Positions 34,997 to 43,912 of a stretch of DNA of 64,000 nt are shown piece after piece (within the stretch, counting starts at the first letter, position 1; every line of letters starts with the position of its first letter). Source of the stretch: JBDWFY01 sp965275915 (GTDB lineage: Bacteria > Pseudomonadota > Alphaproteobacteria > Rhizobiales > Stappiaceae). The stretch spans positions 992,001 to 1,056,000 of the forward strand of contig CBDHYI010000007.1 of NCBI GenBank assembly GCA_965275915.1. Direction: 5' to 3'. A program made the translations under genes and the position numbers. The notes beneath the pieces were generated by a model. The model was not told the origin of the DNA and searched no databases. It saw only the letters and a list, made by a program, of their open reading frames with translations.

Positions 34997-36133
34997 TCAG
35001 TTCCTGGCCGACCAGGAATAATCGTCCGCACGACCCGGAACACGGGGCAAAACCTCCCCTTTGACCATCAGCCGGTACTGCGGGGAATCGGCTGAAGCGA
35101 CGTCCTCTTCCTCAGCCGACCCGGCGAGGATATCGCCCGGCTGACTGTTAATACCGGTCAGAAGAAGGAAATTCGGATCGCCGGAATTGTTCAGCTCTTC
35201 AGCCGTCGGGCCGTCGCCCAGAATTGACGCTATTTTCTTTTCAGCGAAATATGCAAGTTTCCGATATCCGGATGTGGTGAAATAGATACCGTTCGATGCT
35301 CTCAACTGCCTTCGATTGCCTTCTATATCCGCGCCGTGGCTGACATACTTTCCATCTTCACTGAGAAACAGTTCCCAGATATCGAGAAATTCGCCGCCTG
35401 CGGGATTAACCTGGTTAGCGTAAATCTCATTGAAAGTCAGGAAGTCAGCTGTTCTTTGCGGCCCGGGCGCAGGAGCAAGTCCAATCCATATAAGCGGCTT
35501 GCGCTGGTTGCGCACGGCGGCGACCATGCGCGCGGTTTCAAACCGATAGGCTTTCCGCCACTCATCGCTGCGGAATTCAGCGCGGCCATTTTCACCCTGT
35601 ATCGATCGCCGGTCGCGTGCACCAAGCATAATGACAACAAGATCGGGCTCATCTTCCGTCATCTTTGCCTCAAGCCGTGTCGGCCAATCCGGCTCAAGCG
35701 GTTTTGAGAGGCCGTAGGATGCCTTTGTCAGATTTGAAACGACGATGTTGGGTGTTTTTGCAAACGCGGTTTTGAGCCCGCCATAAAGCCCCTCCGCCAA
35801 AGTATCGCCGACCACGAGCACTTTCCGGGCATCAGGATCCTTTGGCAATTCCTCTGGTTTTGGCGCCCTCGCCTTTCTTTTGGTTGACGGGCTGTTCCGC
35901 CGGCTCTGCCGTTTCACACGTCGGGTTGGTGTGTTTTCCCTGAGATCGGCCGGGGGTCTGTATTCCTCGCGTCCCCGGCGTTTGAAAAGCCGAAACACCG
36001 GTTTGAGGGGATTGAATTCGATCCCTTGAGCCTGAGCGCCCTGTACGCCAACGGACCGCTCTCCACCGCCTGGGAAAGACCCTCCAACGAGCACAAAACC
36101 GAAAACAAGGATAACAACAGCCAAGAGGCGCAT
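34997..36133 (-). CDS. DUF459/SGNH-hydrolase-fold exported protein lacking catalytic residues
   Basis: A 378-aa exported protein. The signal peptide is RLLAVVILVFGFVLVGG, followed by a basic Arg/Lys/Pro-rich linker (about residues 50-95) and an SGNH-fold domain. The ATG at 36133 is preferred over an upstream TTG. The family's GDS nucleophile block reads VVGDTLAEGL (Ser to Thr). The GxND block reads MLGARDRR (Asn to Arg). The final DGIHFT block reads NGIYFT (Asp to Asn, His to Tyr). All key positions are changed while the frame is intact, which points to a pseudoenzyme, perhaps a binding or scaffold protein in the envelope. The residue assignments are from memory of the family pattern. Confidence 0.75.
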   Translation of the reverse strand: MRLLAVVILVFGFVLVGGSFPGGGERSVGVQGAQAQGIEFNPLKPVFRLFKRRGREEYRPPADLRENTPTRRVKRQSRRNSPSTKRKARAPKPEELPKDPDARKVLVVGDTLAEGLYGGLKTAFAKTPNIVVSNLTKASYGLSKPLEPDWPTRLEAKMTEDEPDLVVIMLGARDRRSIQGENGRAEFRSDEWRKAYRFETARMVAAVRNQRKPLIWIGLAPAPGPQRTADFLTFNEIYANQVNPAGGEFLDIWELFLSEDGKYVSHGADIEGNRRQLRASNGIYFTTSGYRKLAYFAEKKIASILGDGPTAEELNNSGDPNFLLLTGINSQPGDILAGSAEEEDVASADSPQYRLMVKGEVLPRVPGRADDYSWSARN

Positions 36134-36323
36134 ATGCGGACCGATCCCAACGAACAAACAACAGGCCGATGGTTTGCGGACCAGTGTTTGGCCCCGAACA
36201 ACCGACCTTCTCTCAGTGAGCTTAGCCCTATTTTATGGCGATCGGAGGCCAAAGACAAAGAATTATGGTTTTTGGCGTTAAAGAGGACCGGACGCAGTCT
36301 CAAACCGGTTCGCAAAAACAAGG

Positions 36324-36352
36324 AAAGGCGCCTCTTTCGATGCGCCTTTTTT
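36324..36352. terminator. Rho-independent-type terminator
   Basis: AAAGGCGC/GCGCCTTT 8-bp stem with a 10-nt loop; on the plus strand it runs into six T (36347-36352). It lies just past the 3' end of the minus-strand transglycosylase gene, whose transcript would also form the stem, so it may act in both directions. Confidence 0.65.
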
Positions 36353-36377
36353 CGATGAATTTCAGTGCATTTTCCGG

Positions 36378-37634
36378 TCAGTTGAGCCGCTTCAGCACAT
36401 CGACGGCGGGCTGACCATCCGGCACGAGGCCGGCGGAGCGTTGAAAGGACCGGATTGCGCTGCGTGTTCCCGGTCCAACCTTTCCATCGACCGCCCCGGC
36501 GTTGTATCCACGCTGGTTCAGGCGCGATTGCAGTTGTTTGATCTGTTTGCGCGACAGGGGGCGGTAGTCTTTCGACCAGCTTGCGGCAAAATCACCGCCT
36601 CCTCGGAGCCGGTCCGCCAGATGCCCGACTGCCAGCGCATAGGCATTGGAATTATTGTACCGTTTGATCACGTCGAAATTCTTCAGCATCACAAAGGCCG
36701 GTCCGCGTGCACCCGCGGGAAGGTAGAGCCGGCCCAGATCCGAAGGCCTGGGATAAGATTTGCCGCCCACACGCTTGACGCCAAGCCGAGCCCACTCGGA
36801 AAGAGACCGTTTTTTCTTGCTGTCCGCGAGCCGGTAATCGAACCCTCTCGGCAGTCTGACCTCATATCCCCAGGTCTTGCCCGTCTCCCAACCGGACGCT
36901 TTCAGATAGGCGGCTGTTGAGGCCAGGGCATCCGGCACGGATGTCCAGATGTTCCGCCGTCCGTCGCCGTCAAAATCAACCGCATACGCCTGATAGGTCG
37001 TAGGAATAAACTGCGTGTGCCCCATCGCTCCGGCCCAGGACCCGGTCATACCGCTCAAAGCCACGTCGCCGTTTTGAACGATTTTCAGGGTTTCGATCAA
37101 CTGCCGTTTGGCGTATTTTCCGCGCCGCCGGTCGCCATAGGCCAATGTCGAGAGGGACCGGATGTTGTTGCGGACGATTTTGGGGTTTTCAAGGACGGCT
37201 CCGTAGGCTGACTCCAGCCCCCAGATCGATACGAATATATGACGGTCCACGCCATAGGACCGCTCGATACGGTCGATCCAGCGATCCCACTCTTTCAGCT
37301 TCTCCTTGCCGTTGTCGATGCGGACTTTCGACACCCGTTTGCCGATATAGTCCCAAACCGGCGTAACGAATTCCGGTTGTTTTTCCGCAAGCCTCAGGAC
37401 ATCCGGATCTGGCCTCACGCCGCGGAAGGCCTCGTTGTAAAGGTCAACCGAAATACCGGCCTTTTGCGCCTTGGGCCAAAACCCATGCACCCATTTGTCA
37501 AATCGCGCATCGGCGTGTGCGGAAAACCCGGTCGATACCGTCAGCAGCACGGAAAGAAGTACCGCTTTTCCATGAAAATGAGGTGCTGCCACCCGCTGTC
37601 TCACCGCGTTCCGCCGATTCATTTTTGCGATCAT
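36378..37634 (-). CDS. Lytic murein transglycosylase, MltB family, with C-terminal peptidoglycan-binding domain
   Basis: A 418-aa exported enzyme cleaving peptidoglycan glycan strands with anhydromuramyl product. The signal sequence is about residues 22-42. The SLT_2 catalytic domain follows; the catalytic Glu is in SIWGLESAYG, with the substrate block TGSWAGAMGHTQFIPTTYQA and the DFDGDGRRNIW motif downstream. The last 60 residues (KQIKQLQSRLNQRGYNAGAV) are a PG_binding_1 repeat. GAGG lies 9 nt before the chosen ATG. No lipobox is seen, so it is soluble periplasmic rather than a lipoprotein. Confidence 0.92.
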   Translation of the reverse strand: MIAKMNRRNAVRQRVAAPHFHGKAVLLSVLLTVSTGFSAHADARFDKWVHGFWPKAQKAGISVDLYNEAFRGVRPDPDVLRLAEKQPEFVTPVWDYIGKRVSKVRIDNGKEKLKEWDRWIDRIERSYGVDRHIFVSIWGLESAYGAVLENPKIVRNNIRSLSTLAYGDRRRGKYAKRQLIETLKIVQNGDVALSGMTGSWAGAMGHTQFIPTTYQAYAVDFDGDGRRNIWTSVPDALASTAAYLKASGWETGKTWGYEVRLPRGFDYRLADSKKKRSLSEWARLGVKRVGGKSYPRPSDLGRLYLPAGARGPAFVMLKNFDVIKRYNNSNAYALAVGHLADRLRGGGDFAASWSKDYRPLSRKQIKQLQSRLNQRGYNAGAVDGKVGPGTRSAIRSFQRSAGLVPDGQPAVDVLKRLN

Positions 37635-37716
37635 TTTACTCTACCTCATACTGCCGGTCTTGCCATCGACCGAATAACCTTCAAGGCAATCACAATTCGT
37701 TTTTCACATCCCCGTC

Positions 37717-39210
37717 CTATCGACGAATCCGCACGCCGGCCTCTATCGTGTCCGATTGATAGGCATCGTTGGCCTCGCTGCCGTTGAACCAGCGATGGGT
37801 GTATCGTGTTTCAAGCGCCATATAGCGGGCGAAGGCCCAGGTCAGGCCGACGGATGTCGACGTATCCATTTCGGTTTGCTCGATCCCCTGATAGTCGCGC
37901 CAGGAAATAGTGCTGGTGCTGTCAAAAGCCAGATTGCGTGTCAGCGAATGCTGAACCGTCACACCGCCGGTATAGAGAATCGATCCGGACGAGTCGGCAA
38001 TCGTCGTGCTGTCAAAGTCGGTTGTGCCGTTCAGGCTCACCGTCGTGCGCCGGCTTGGCGACCAGACGAGCGAGCCGTCAAAGGTCACACCCTGCAACGG
38101 CTCAAGATCCGGCGCTTCGGGATGCTCGCTGCGCCAGCCGACACCCAGTTCCCCCGACAGTTTCGCACCCCGATCGATAACCAGACCGCCGCGAAGCGCA
38201 TAGCCCAGTGCGTTCCGATCCTGGCAGCTGTTGTCGTCACAATCTTGGTCAAACAGTCTTGTGAGCGCCGTTGTTTCAACAAAAGGTGAAAGAATTGCGT
38301 CCCTGCCGTATCGCAGGCGGGCCGTTGTCGCCAAAACGGCGTTGTTACGTCCCCGATTGTCAATCGAATCGCCGGAGGCGGATTCGCCGCCGGTAAAGAA
38401 ACTCCGGTCGACGCCGCCACGCAAAGTCGCATCGATCAGCCCGATTTCGCGGGTGATCGACGCATCTGCGGCGATATCGTGCGCAAACGGCGTCCTGATG
38501 TCGGTCTGATCGACCTCAAGACTTGAGCGGCTTTCCGGGCTTCCTTCATAAGTCACCGCTAAGTCGGCAGTCGTAAAGTCGTTTACATCGAGCCGAAGCG
38601 CCAGGTCGCCGCCGACCGTCAGATCATCATCATCGGAGTTGTCCGGAAAGCCCTGAAAACTGCCCCTCAGGAAAAGGCTCAGTTGATGGCGCGACCAGTC
38701 AGAGACGCCGCGAACCGATGGAGTAATGCGGTAAAAGCTTCCTTCCTCGCCTCCGGCAACACCCTGAACATTGTTTGTCCAGCCGCCATCGGTTCTCAGT
38801 TCAGGAAAAATATCAAAATTACCCACCCGGAGACCCGTGGGTGTATCAAGATCCGTTTCGCCGCCGAAAACACCGTCATTGACTTCCGATTGAAGCGTGC
38901 GCCGGAAGACCGGTGCTCCGGTTCGGGTCAGAGCCTGAATTGGTTCAGCACTGCGTCTTGCGCGCAGGTGTGCTCTCGCCCGATCCGTTGTTTGCCGTTC
39001 AGCGGCGTCCGCCGGAAGTGTTTGAACAGTCGAACCGCCGATTTCGGGAAAAAACGTTTCTGCAGTCCCATCCAGGGAAGCATCGGCAAAACCGTCGGCG
39101 GTTCCATCAAGGCTGCCCCGGATGCCGATCTCCGGATCGGCCTGCTGCGCATGGGCGAAGCCGGCAGAACCCGCAATAAACATTACACAATACCAGATAC
39201 GTACTAACAT
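37717..39210 (-). CDS. Outer-membrane beta-barrel protein (BBP2_2-like)
   Basis: A 497-aa exported protein. The signal peptide at residues 1-22 ends FAHAQQ. An N-terminal periplasmic region carries a near-duplicate SLDGTADGF/SLDGTAETF. From about residue 125 it consists of alternating amphipathic strands ending in IEAGVRIRR, typical of outer-membrane barrels. Such proteins in rhizobia accompany surface-polysaccharide export, and a KpsF-type gene diverges next door, but no polysaccharide operon is present. The ATG at 39210 was chosen because a signal peptide follows; the longer frame lacks one. Confidence 0.75.
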   Translation of the reverse strand: MLVRIWYCVMFIAGSAGFAHAQQADPEIGIRGSLDGTADGFADASLDGTAETFFPEIGGSTVQTLPADAAERQTTDRARAHLRARRSAEPIQALTRTGAPVFRRTLQSEVNDGVFGGETDLDTPTGLRVGNFDIFPELRTDGGWTNNVQGVAGGEEGSFYRITPSVRGVSDWSRHQLSLFLRGSFQGFPDNSDDDDLTVGGDLALRLDVNDFTTADLAVTYEGSPESRSSLEVDQTDIRTPFAHDIAADASITREIGLIDATLRGGVDRSFFTGGESASGDSIDNRGRNNAVLATTARLRYGRDAILSPFVETTALTRLFDQDCDDNSCQDRNALGYALRGGLVIDRGAKLSGELGVGWRSEHPEAPDLEPLQGVTFDGSLVWSPSRRTTVSLNGTTDFDSTTIADSSGSILYTGGVTVQHSLTRNLAFDSTSTISWRDYQGIEQTEMDTSTSVGLTWAFARYMALETRYTHRWFNGSEANDAYQSDTIEAGVRIRR

Positions 39211-39436
39211 TTTTCGCCGGTCTGAAAGGCAAGGCTGCGCCGGGCAGCGGGTCCATTCGCTTGCCAAACAGTAAAGGAGGATGGTTAATGCATGGTTTCT
39301 CCACAGCCTCCGGGAATAACCCTCGCGGACCTGCCCTTCTTCTGACACAATATTAGTGGCAAACCGGTTGCGATTTTATGGGGCATTACGAACAAACACA
39401 CGTGTTCGGAAGGGCCGGTGCTGGGAAATAACAATC

Positions 39437-40450
39437 ATGAGACATGCCGTGGCATCCACGCAAATAAACGATGGTGACGACGAAGCACATCTTTGGCTTA
39501 AGTCGTGCGAGCGCACACTGGACATTGAAATTGAAGGCCTTGGTCAGCTGAAGGAGGCCCTGGGAAACGGTTTAAGCGGTCCCTTTTGCGATGCGATCGA
39601 ATTGATCCGCAATCTCAAGGGACGTCTTATCGTCACCGGAATCGGCAAGAGCGGCCATGTGGCAAAAAAAATAGCCGCCACATTGGCCTCGACGGGCACA
39701 CCGGCTTTTTTCGTTCATGCCAGTGAAGCCAGCCACGGCGATCTGGGCATGATCACGCCGGACGATGCCGTGATCGCCCTGTCCTGGTCCGGAGAAACCC
39801 AGGAACTTGCCTCAACCATTGCTTACGTCACACGATTTCGCGTTCCCCTGATCGCACTCACGGCGGGAAAAAACAGCGCACTGGCCAAGGCGGCCGACAT
39901 TGTTCTTCTGGTGCCAAAGATCACTGAAGCCTGCCCGCACGGTCTCGCGCCGACAACCTCAACCATCCTGCAAATGTCGCTGGGCGATTGCCTCGCCCTT
40001 GCCCTTCTGGATGCCCGGGGATTTTCCGCAGCGGACTTCAAGACATTCCACCCCGGCGGACGGCTGGGCGCCAACCTGCAATATGTCCGGGACATTATGC
40101 ATATCGGCGATGCGGTTCCGACCGCTCCATTGGGCACACTGGTTCGGGAAGCTATTGTTCTTATTTCCGAAAAGGGATTTGGATGTGTCGGCATTGTTGA
40201 TGAGGCGGGCCTGTTAAAAGGCATCATCACCGACGGCGATCTGCGTCGGCATCTGTCGTCCGATATTCTCGGCAATCCGGTGGAAGATATCATGAGCGTA
40301 TCTCCGAAGACAGTGCCGTCGGACATGCTTGTGGGAACCGCGCTGGAAATCATCAACAGCTCCGAAATCACGGCCCTTTACGTGGTGGAGGACCAAAAGC
40401 CTGTCGGGATCGTCCACTTCCACGACCTGCTTCGAATTGGAACCGCTTAG
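39437..40450 (+). CDS. KpsF/GutQ-family D-arabinose-5-phosphate isomerase (SIS + two CBS domains)
   Basis: A 337-aa cytoplasmic enzyme interconverting ribulose-5-phosphate and arabinose-5-phosphate, the first step to Kdo. The SIS domain spans residues 35-185 with TGIGKSGHVAKKIAATLAST, the HASEASHGDLG motif and SWSGET. Two CBS domains follow (DIMHIGDAVP and DIMSVSPKTVP). FKTFHPGGRLGANL links the halves. The ATG at 39437 gives the normal length. No other Kdo gene is nearby. It diverges from the outer-membrane barrel gene across about 226 bp. Confidence 0.9.
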   Translation: MRHAVASTQINDGDDEAHLWLKSCERTLDIEIEGLGQLKEALGNGLSGPFCDAIELIRNLKGRLIVTGIGKSGHVAKKIAATLASTGTPAFFVHASEASHGDLGMITPDDAVIALSWSGETQELASTIAYVTRFRVPLIALTAGKNSALAKAADIVLLVPKITEACPHGLAPTTSTILQMSLGDCLALALLDARGFSAADFKTFHPGGRLGANLQYVRDIMHIGDAVPTAPLGTLVREAIVLISEKGFGCVGIVDEAGLLKGIITDGDLRRHLSSDILGNPVEDIMSVSPKTVPSDMLVGTALEIINSSEITALYVVEDQKPVGIVHFHDLLRIGTA

Positions 40451-40610
40451 GTCTGTTGAATTTTCAGGTGTGACCGGGTGGCCAGATGATACCTGAAACC
40501 GGCATATTGTTCGATTTTTCCCGAAGTCATTAGGATTTGATTAGGGATAATCCACCTAAAATTCGCCATAATTGAGGGGCGCCCGCTCCCTTCTTATTTG
40601 GTGAGCTCAG

Positions 40611-41378
40611 ATGGATTTAGCGACAATCATTGGAATCTTTGCTGGAGCGGGCGTTGTGGTCGGCGCTATTTTCGTTGGCGGCGATATCACTCAGTTCATC
40701 GACACACCATCCGTCATGATCGTGTTCGGCGGCGGCCTGGCTGCCACTCTCATACGATTTCCGATCATGGGCATCATGAGCGCCTTCGTCGTCGGCGGAA
40801 AAGTCGCCTTTACGCATAAAAAGACCGAACCGCGCGAAATGGTCGAAAAGATTTCCGAGCTTTCCGACGTGGTCCGCAAAAACGGACCTCTCGGGCTCGA
40901 AAATGTCCCGATCGACGACAAGACCCTGGCCAAGGGCGTGCAATATGTCGCTGACGGGTATGATGCGGAATTCATAAAAGATGCGATGGAACGGGAACGG
41001 GATCTCTATCTTGACCGCCTCTCCGAAGGGCGACGGGTTTTTAAGGCTCTGGGTGACTCCGCGCCGGCGTTTGGAATGATCGGGACACTGGTCGGCCTGG
41101 TACAGATGCTGGCAACCATGGACGACCCTTCCACCATCGGTCCGTCCATGGCGATTGCCCTTCTGACCACGCTCTATGGTGCCCTTCTTGCTAACCTGAT
41201 CTGTTTGCCTCTGGTCGACAAACTTGATTCCAAGTTCGATGTGGAGTCTCTCAACCAGACCCTTATCATCGATGGCGTCATGCAGATCCGCGAGAACAAG
41301 AGCCCGGCGCTCATTCGTGAAATGCTGATTGCCTATCTTCCGGAAAAAATGCGGACCGATCTCGTGGAAGCGGCCTGA
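40611..41378 (+). CDS. MotA/PomA-type flagellar stator or MotA/TolQ/ExbB proton channel protein
   Basis: A 255-aa inner-membrane protein with four membrane segments. The N-terminal IGIFAGAGVVVGAIFVGG and the C-terminal pair with PAFGMIGTLVGLVQMLATM and LLTTLYGALLANLICLPLVD are typical of MotA/PomA. The gene for its MotB partner follows 31 bp later. No flagellar structural or switch gene lies within the window. It may be an auxiliary stator or a motility-independent channel. Confidence 0.88.
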   Translation: MDLATIIGIFAGAGVVVGAIFVGGDITQFIDTPSVMIVFGGGLAATLIRFPIMGIMSAFVVGGKVAFTHKKTEPREMVEKISELSDVVRKNGPLGLENVPIDDKTLAKGVQYVADGYDAEFIKDAMERERDLYLDRLSEGRRVFKALGDSAPAFGMIGTLVGLVQMLATMDDPSTIGPSMAIALLTTLYGALLANLICLPLVDKLDSKFDVESLNQTLIIDGVMQIRENKSPALIREMLIAYLPEKMRTDLVEAA

Positions 41379-41409
41379 ACACGGCACGCTCTAGGCTCAA
41401 GGGGTTTCC

Positions 41410-42261
41410 ATGGCACGCAAAAAACCGGCAAAGACAGGCGCTCCGGAATGGCTGGTGATTTTTGCCGACCTCATGTCGCTTCTGGTGTGTTTTTTCGTGC
41501 TGATCATTTCGTTTTCTATCCAGGATAAGCAGAAGCTGCAGGTTGTTGCCGGCTCAATGCGTGAAGCCTTTGGTGTCAAAACCGACTCCCGCCGGAACGG
41601 CATTATCGAAATCGAAGGCATTCCGGTTCGCGATTACATGCGGTCCATTTCTCAGCGCGAACATGATAACGATACTGATTTTGCCGACGCGCAACATAAC
41701 ATGAAACGAAAACAGGGCCCGGAAGCGAACACGCACGATGTTGAAAAAACCGACATCGATCACCCCCGGCAGTTTGCCAGCGCTGCCGCTTCGCTGCGCC
41801 AGGCATGGCAGGAACTGCCGGAAATTACCGAAGTTTCGAACAATCTGATCCTTGAGGAAAACGACGAAGGCCTCAATATCATGCTCGTCGATCAGGATGG
41901 GCGTTCGATGTTTCCGGAAGGATCACGCTATCCCTACCAGACAACCCGGCGCCTGCTGGCCAAAATGGCACCGGTTCTGCGCGCCATGCCGAACCGTGTG
42001 AAGATAACGGGCCATACAACCTCAAGCCAATCGCCGGTCGACCCGAGCTACACCAATTGGGAACTGTCCGCCGACCGGGCCAACGCGGCCCGGCAGATCC
42101 TCGTTGAATACGGCCTGCCCCAGGACCGGATTCATTCGGTCGTCGGCAAGGCGGACTCCGAGCCGCTGTTTCCCAATGACGCTTTTCTCTCCGCCAACCG
42201 GCGCATTTCCATCCTGCTGATGGCGGAAGCGCCGCCCCTGCCTCTGGGACATCAGCCGTAA
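41410..42261 (+). CDS. MotB/OmpA-domain stator partner
   Basis: A 283-aa protein with one N-terminal membrane helix carrying the ion-binding Asp (WLVIFADLMSLLVCFFVLII) and a C-terminal OmpA-like peptidoglycan-binding domain (VKITGHTTS, ADRANAARQILVEYGLP). The linker is about 130 residues and rich in charged residues. Together with the upstream MotA-like protein it should form a cell-wall-anchored ion channel. The start has no strong ribosome site. Confidence 0.88.
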   Translation: MARKKPAKTGAPEWLVIFADLMSLLVCFFVLIISFSIQDKQKLQVVAGSMREAFGVKTDSRRNGIIEIEGIPVRDYMRSISQREHDNDTDFADAQHNMKRKQGPEANTHDVEKTDIDHPRQFASAAASLRQAWQELPEITEVSNNLILEENDEGLNIMLVDQDGRSMFPEGSRYPYQTTRRLLAKMAPVLRAMPNRVKITGHTTSSQSPVDPSYTNWELSADRANAARQILVEYGLPQDRIHSVVGKADSEPLFPNDAFLSANRRISILLMAEAPPLPLGHQP

Positions 42262-42307
42262 GGCACGAGGCTGGGGTGCGGTCCCCCGGAAACAATCCCG
42301 GAGGATG

Positions 42308-42772
42308 TTAAGAGGAGGGTTCGACCGGTTCCACCTTCAGATTGGCGCCATCGACTTCGACCACCCGAACGCGGCTTCCCGTCTTAAGATCGGGCCCGCT
42401 GACACGCCATACTGTATCATCTATGTTGATTTTGCCGCGGCCTTGCTCAATCCCCTCGGTCAGCTCAAACTCACGACCGACATAGCGCGACCCGCGCCTG
42501 TTCAGCTTCGGATCGCCGGCACTGGATGCTGCTTTCTTCATGTAGTGCCGGCCGACAATCAAACTGACGATCGCGATGACCAGAAAGAGGAGCGCATTGA
42601 TCTGCCAGGCCCAGTCGAAAAAGACCGCCAGAGTACCGACGATCAGAGCCGAAATGCCGAACCAGAGGAAGAAACTGCCCGGAGCAAGGATTTCAAGACC
42701 CAACAGAAACAGTCCGACAACATGCCATGTCCAGGGCCCCAGTTCCGCGATGATGCGCTCTACAACACTCAC
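42308..42772 (-). CDS. NfeD family membrane protein
   Basis: A 154-aa protein with two to three hydrophobic segments (residues 15-75) and a C-terminal OB-like NfeD domain containing SRYVGREFELTEGIEQGRGK and SRVRVVEVDGANLKVEP. It overlaps the upstream SPFH gene by 4 bp, the conserved SPFH-NfeD pairing. It is thought to aid membrane microdomain function; the mechanism is unknown. Confidence 0.9.
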   Translation of the reverse strand: MSVVERIIAELGPWTWHVVGLFLLGLEILAPGSFFLWFGISALIVGTLAVFFDWAWQINALLFLVIAIVSLIVGRHYMKKAASSAGDPKLNRRGSRYVGREFELTEGIEQGRGKINIDDTVWRVSGPDLKTGSRVRVVEVDGANLKVEPVEPSS

Positions 42773-43758
42773 GCGTTTTCTCCGTTGTTGAAACCGGTCG
42801 GCGGTACTCGTCCCGACCGGCGCTGCCCACCGCCATCGGACTTGCCGAAGGCCTCTTTCGCGAGCTCGCCGATGCCGCCGATCGAGCCGAGAATTGAGGT
42901 CGCTTCAATCGGCAGGAAGAGAACTTTCTGATTGGGCGACCGCGCCATCTCGGTGAGCGACTCGACATATTTGTTCGCAACAAAGTAGTTGACCGCCTGC
43001 ACATCACCATGGGCAATCGCTTCGCTGACCACCCGCGTCGCTTCCGCTTCCGCCTGAGCCTGCCGCTCCCGGGCTTCCGCGTCTCGAAATGCCGCCTCTT
43101 TCCGGCCCTCGGCTTCCAGGACCTGGGACTGTTTTTCGCCCTCTGCACTCAGGATAGCCGATTGCCGTTTGCCTTCAGCCTCCAGAATCGCCGCGCGTTT
43201 TTCACGCTCGGCCTTCATCTGGCGGCCCATCGCATCCACAAGATCCTTAGGCGGGTTGATGTCCTTGATTTCAATCCGCGTAATCTTGATGCCCCACGGC
43301 TCGACAGCCGCATCGACAACCCGCAGCAATTGCGCATTGATCTCATCACGGTTCGACAGAAGCTGATCAAGATCCATTGAGCCCATCACGGTCCGGATAT
43401 TGGTCATCGTCAGGTTCAGGATGGCATTCTGCAGGCCCGATACTTCGTAAGCGGCGCGGGCCGCCTCCAGCACCTGATAGAATGTGACCCCGTCAGCCGT
43501 AACGGTCGCGTTGTCGCGCGTGATCACTTCCTGCGAGGGAACATCAAGCACCTGTTCCATCATGTTCATTTTCGCTCCGATCCGGTCGACGAACGGAATG
43601 ATGATATTCAGCCCCGGACGCAGCGTCTTGGTGTAGCGGCCAAATCGTTCGATTGTATAGTTGTAACCCTGCGGCACCGTTTTGACGCCGGAGAAGAATA
43701 CGATAATTGCCAGAACGACCAGAACAATAACGACAATATCAAACCCGAAAAATTCCAT
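42769..43758 (-). CDS. SPFH/stomatin-prohibitin family protein (QmcA-like)
   Basis: A 329-aa membrane-anchored protein. An N-terminal helix (VIVLVVLAIIVFFSG) is followed by the SPFH domain (VPQGYNYTIERFGRYTKTL, then PSQEVITRDNATVTADG), a long Ala/Glu/Arg-rich coiled coil (about residues 180-245) and a Gly-rich tail. It oligomerises in the inner membrane and works with NfeD. It belongs to the stomatin/QmcA branch rather than HflKC. Confidence 0.92.
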   Translation of the reverse strand: MEFFGFDIVVIVLVVLAIIVFFSGVKTVPQGYNYTIERFGRYTKTLRPGLNIIIPFVDRIGAKMNMMEQVLDVPSQEVITRDNATVTADGVTFYQVLEAARAAYEVSGLQNAILNLTMTNIRTVMGSMDLDQLLSNRDEINAQLLRVVDAAVEPWGIKITRIEIKDINPPKDLVDAMGRQMKAEREKRAAILEAEGKRQSAILSAEGEKQSQVLEAEGRKEAAFRDAEARERQAQAEAEATRVVSEAIAHGDVQAVNYFVANKYVESLTEMARSPNQKVLFLPIEATSILGSIGGIGELAKEAFGKSDGGGQRRSGRVPPTGFNNGENA

Positions 43759-43912
43759 TGCAGCTTTCCCAATAAACCGGTTTCAGTGCCCGACACCAGC
43801 CGACCCGACCCAGCGTCGTTCATCCGACGTCAGACGGGCACAGCGCGCGCACGGTTCACAAACGCGTTACTAACAAATAAGACGCAAAAAAACAGGGTGC
43901 AATGACGGGCCG

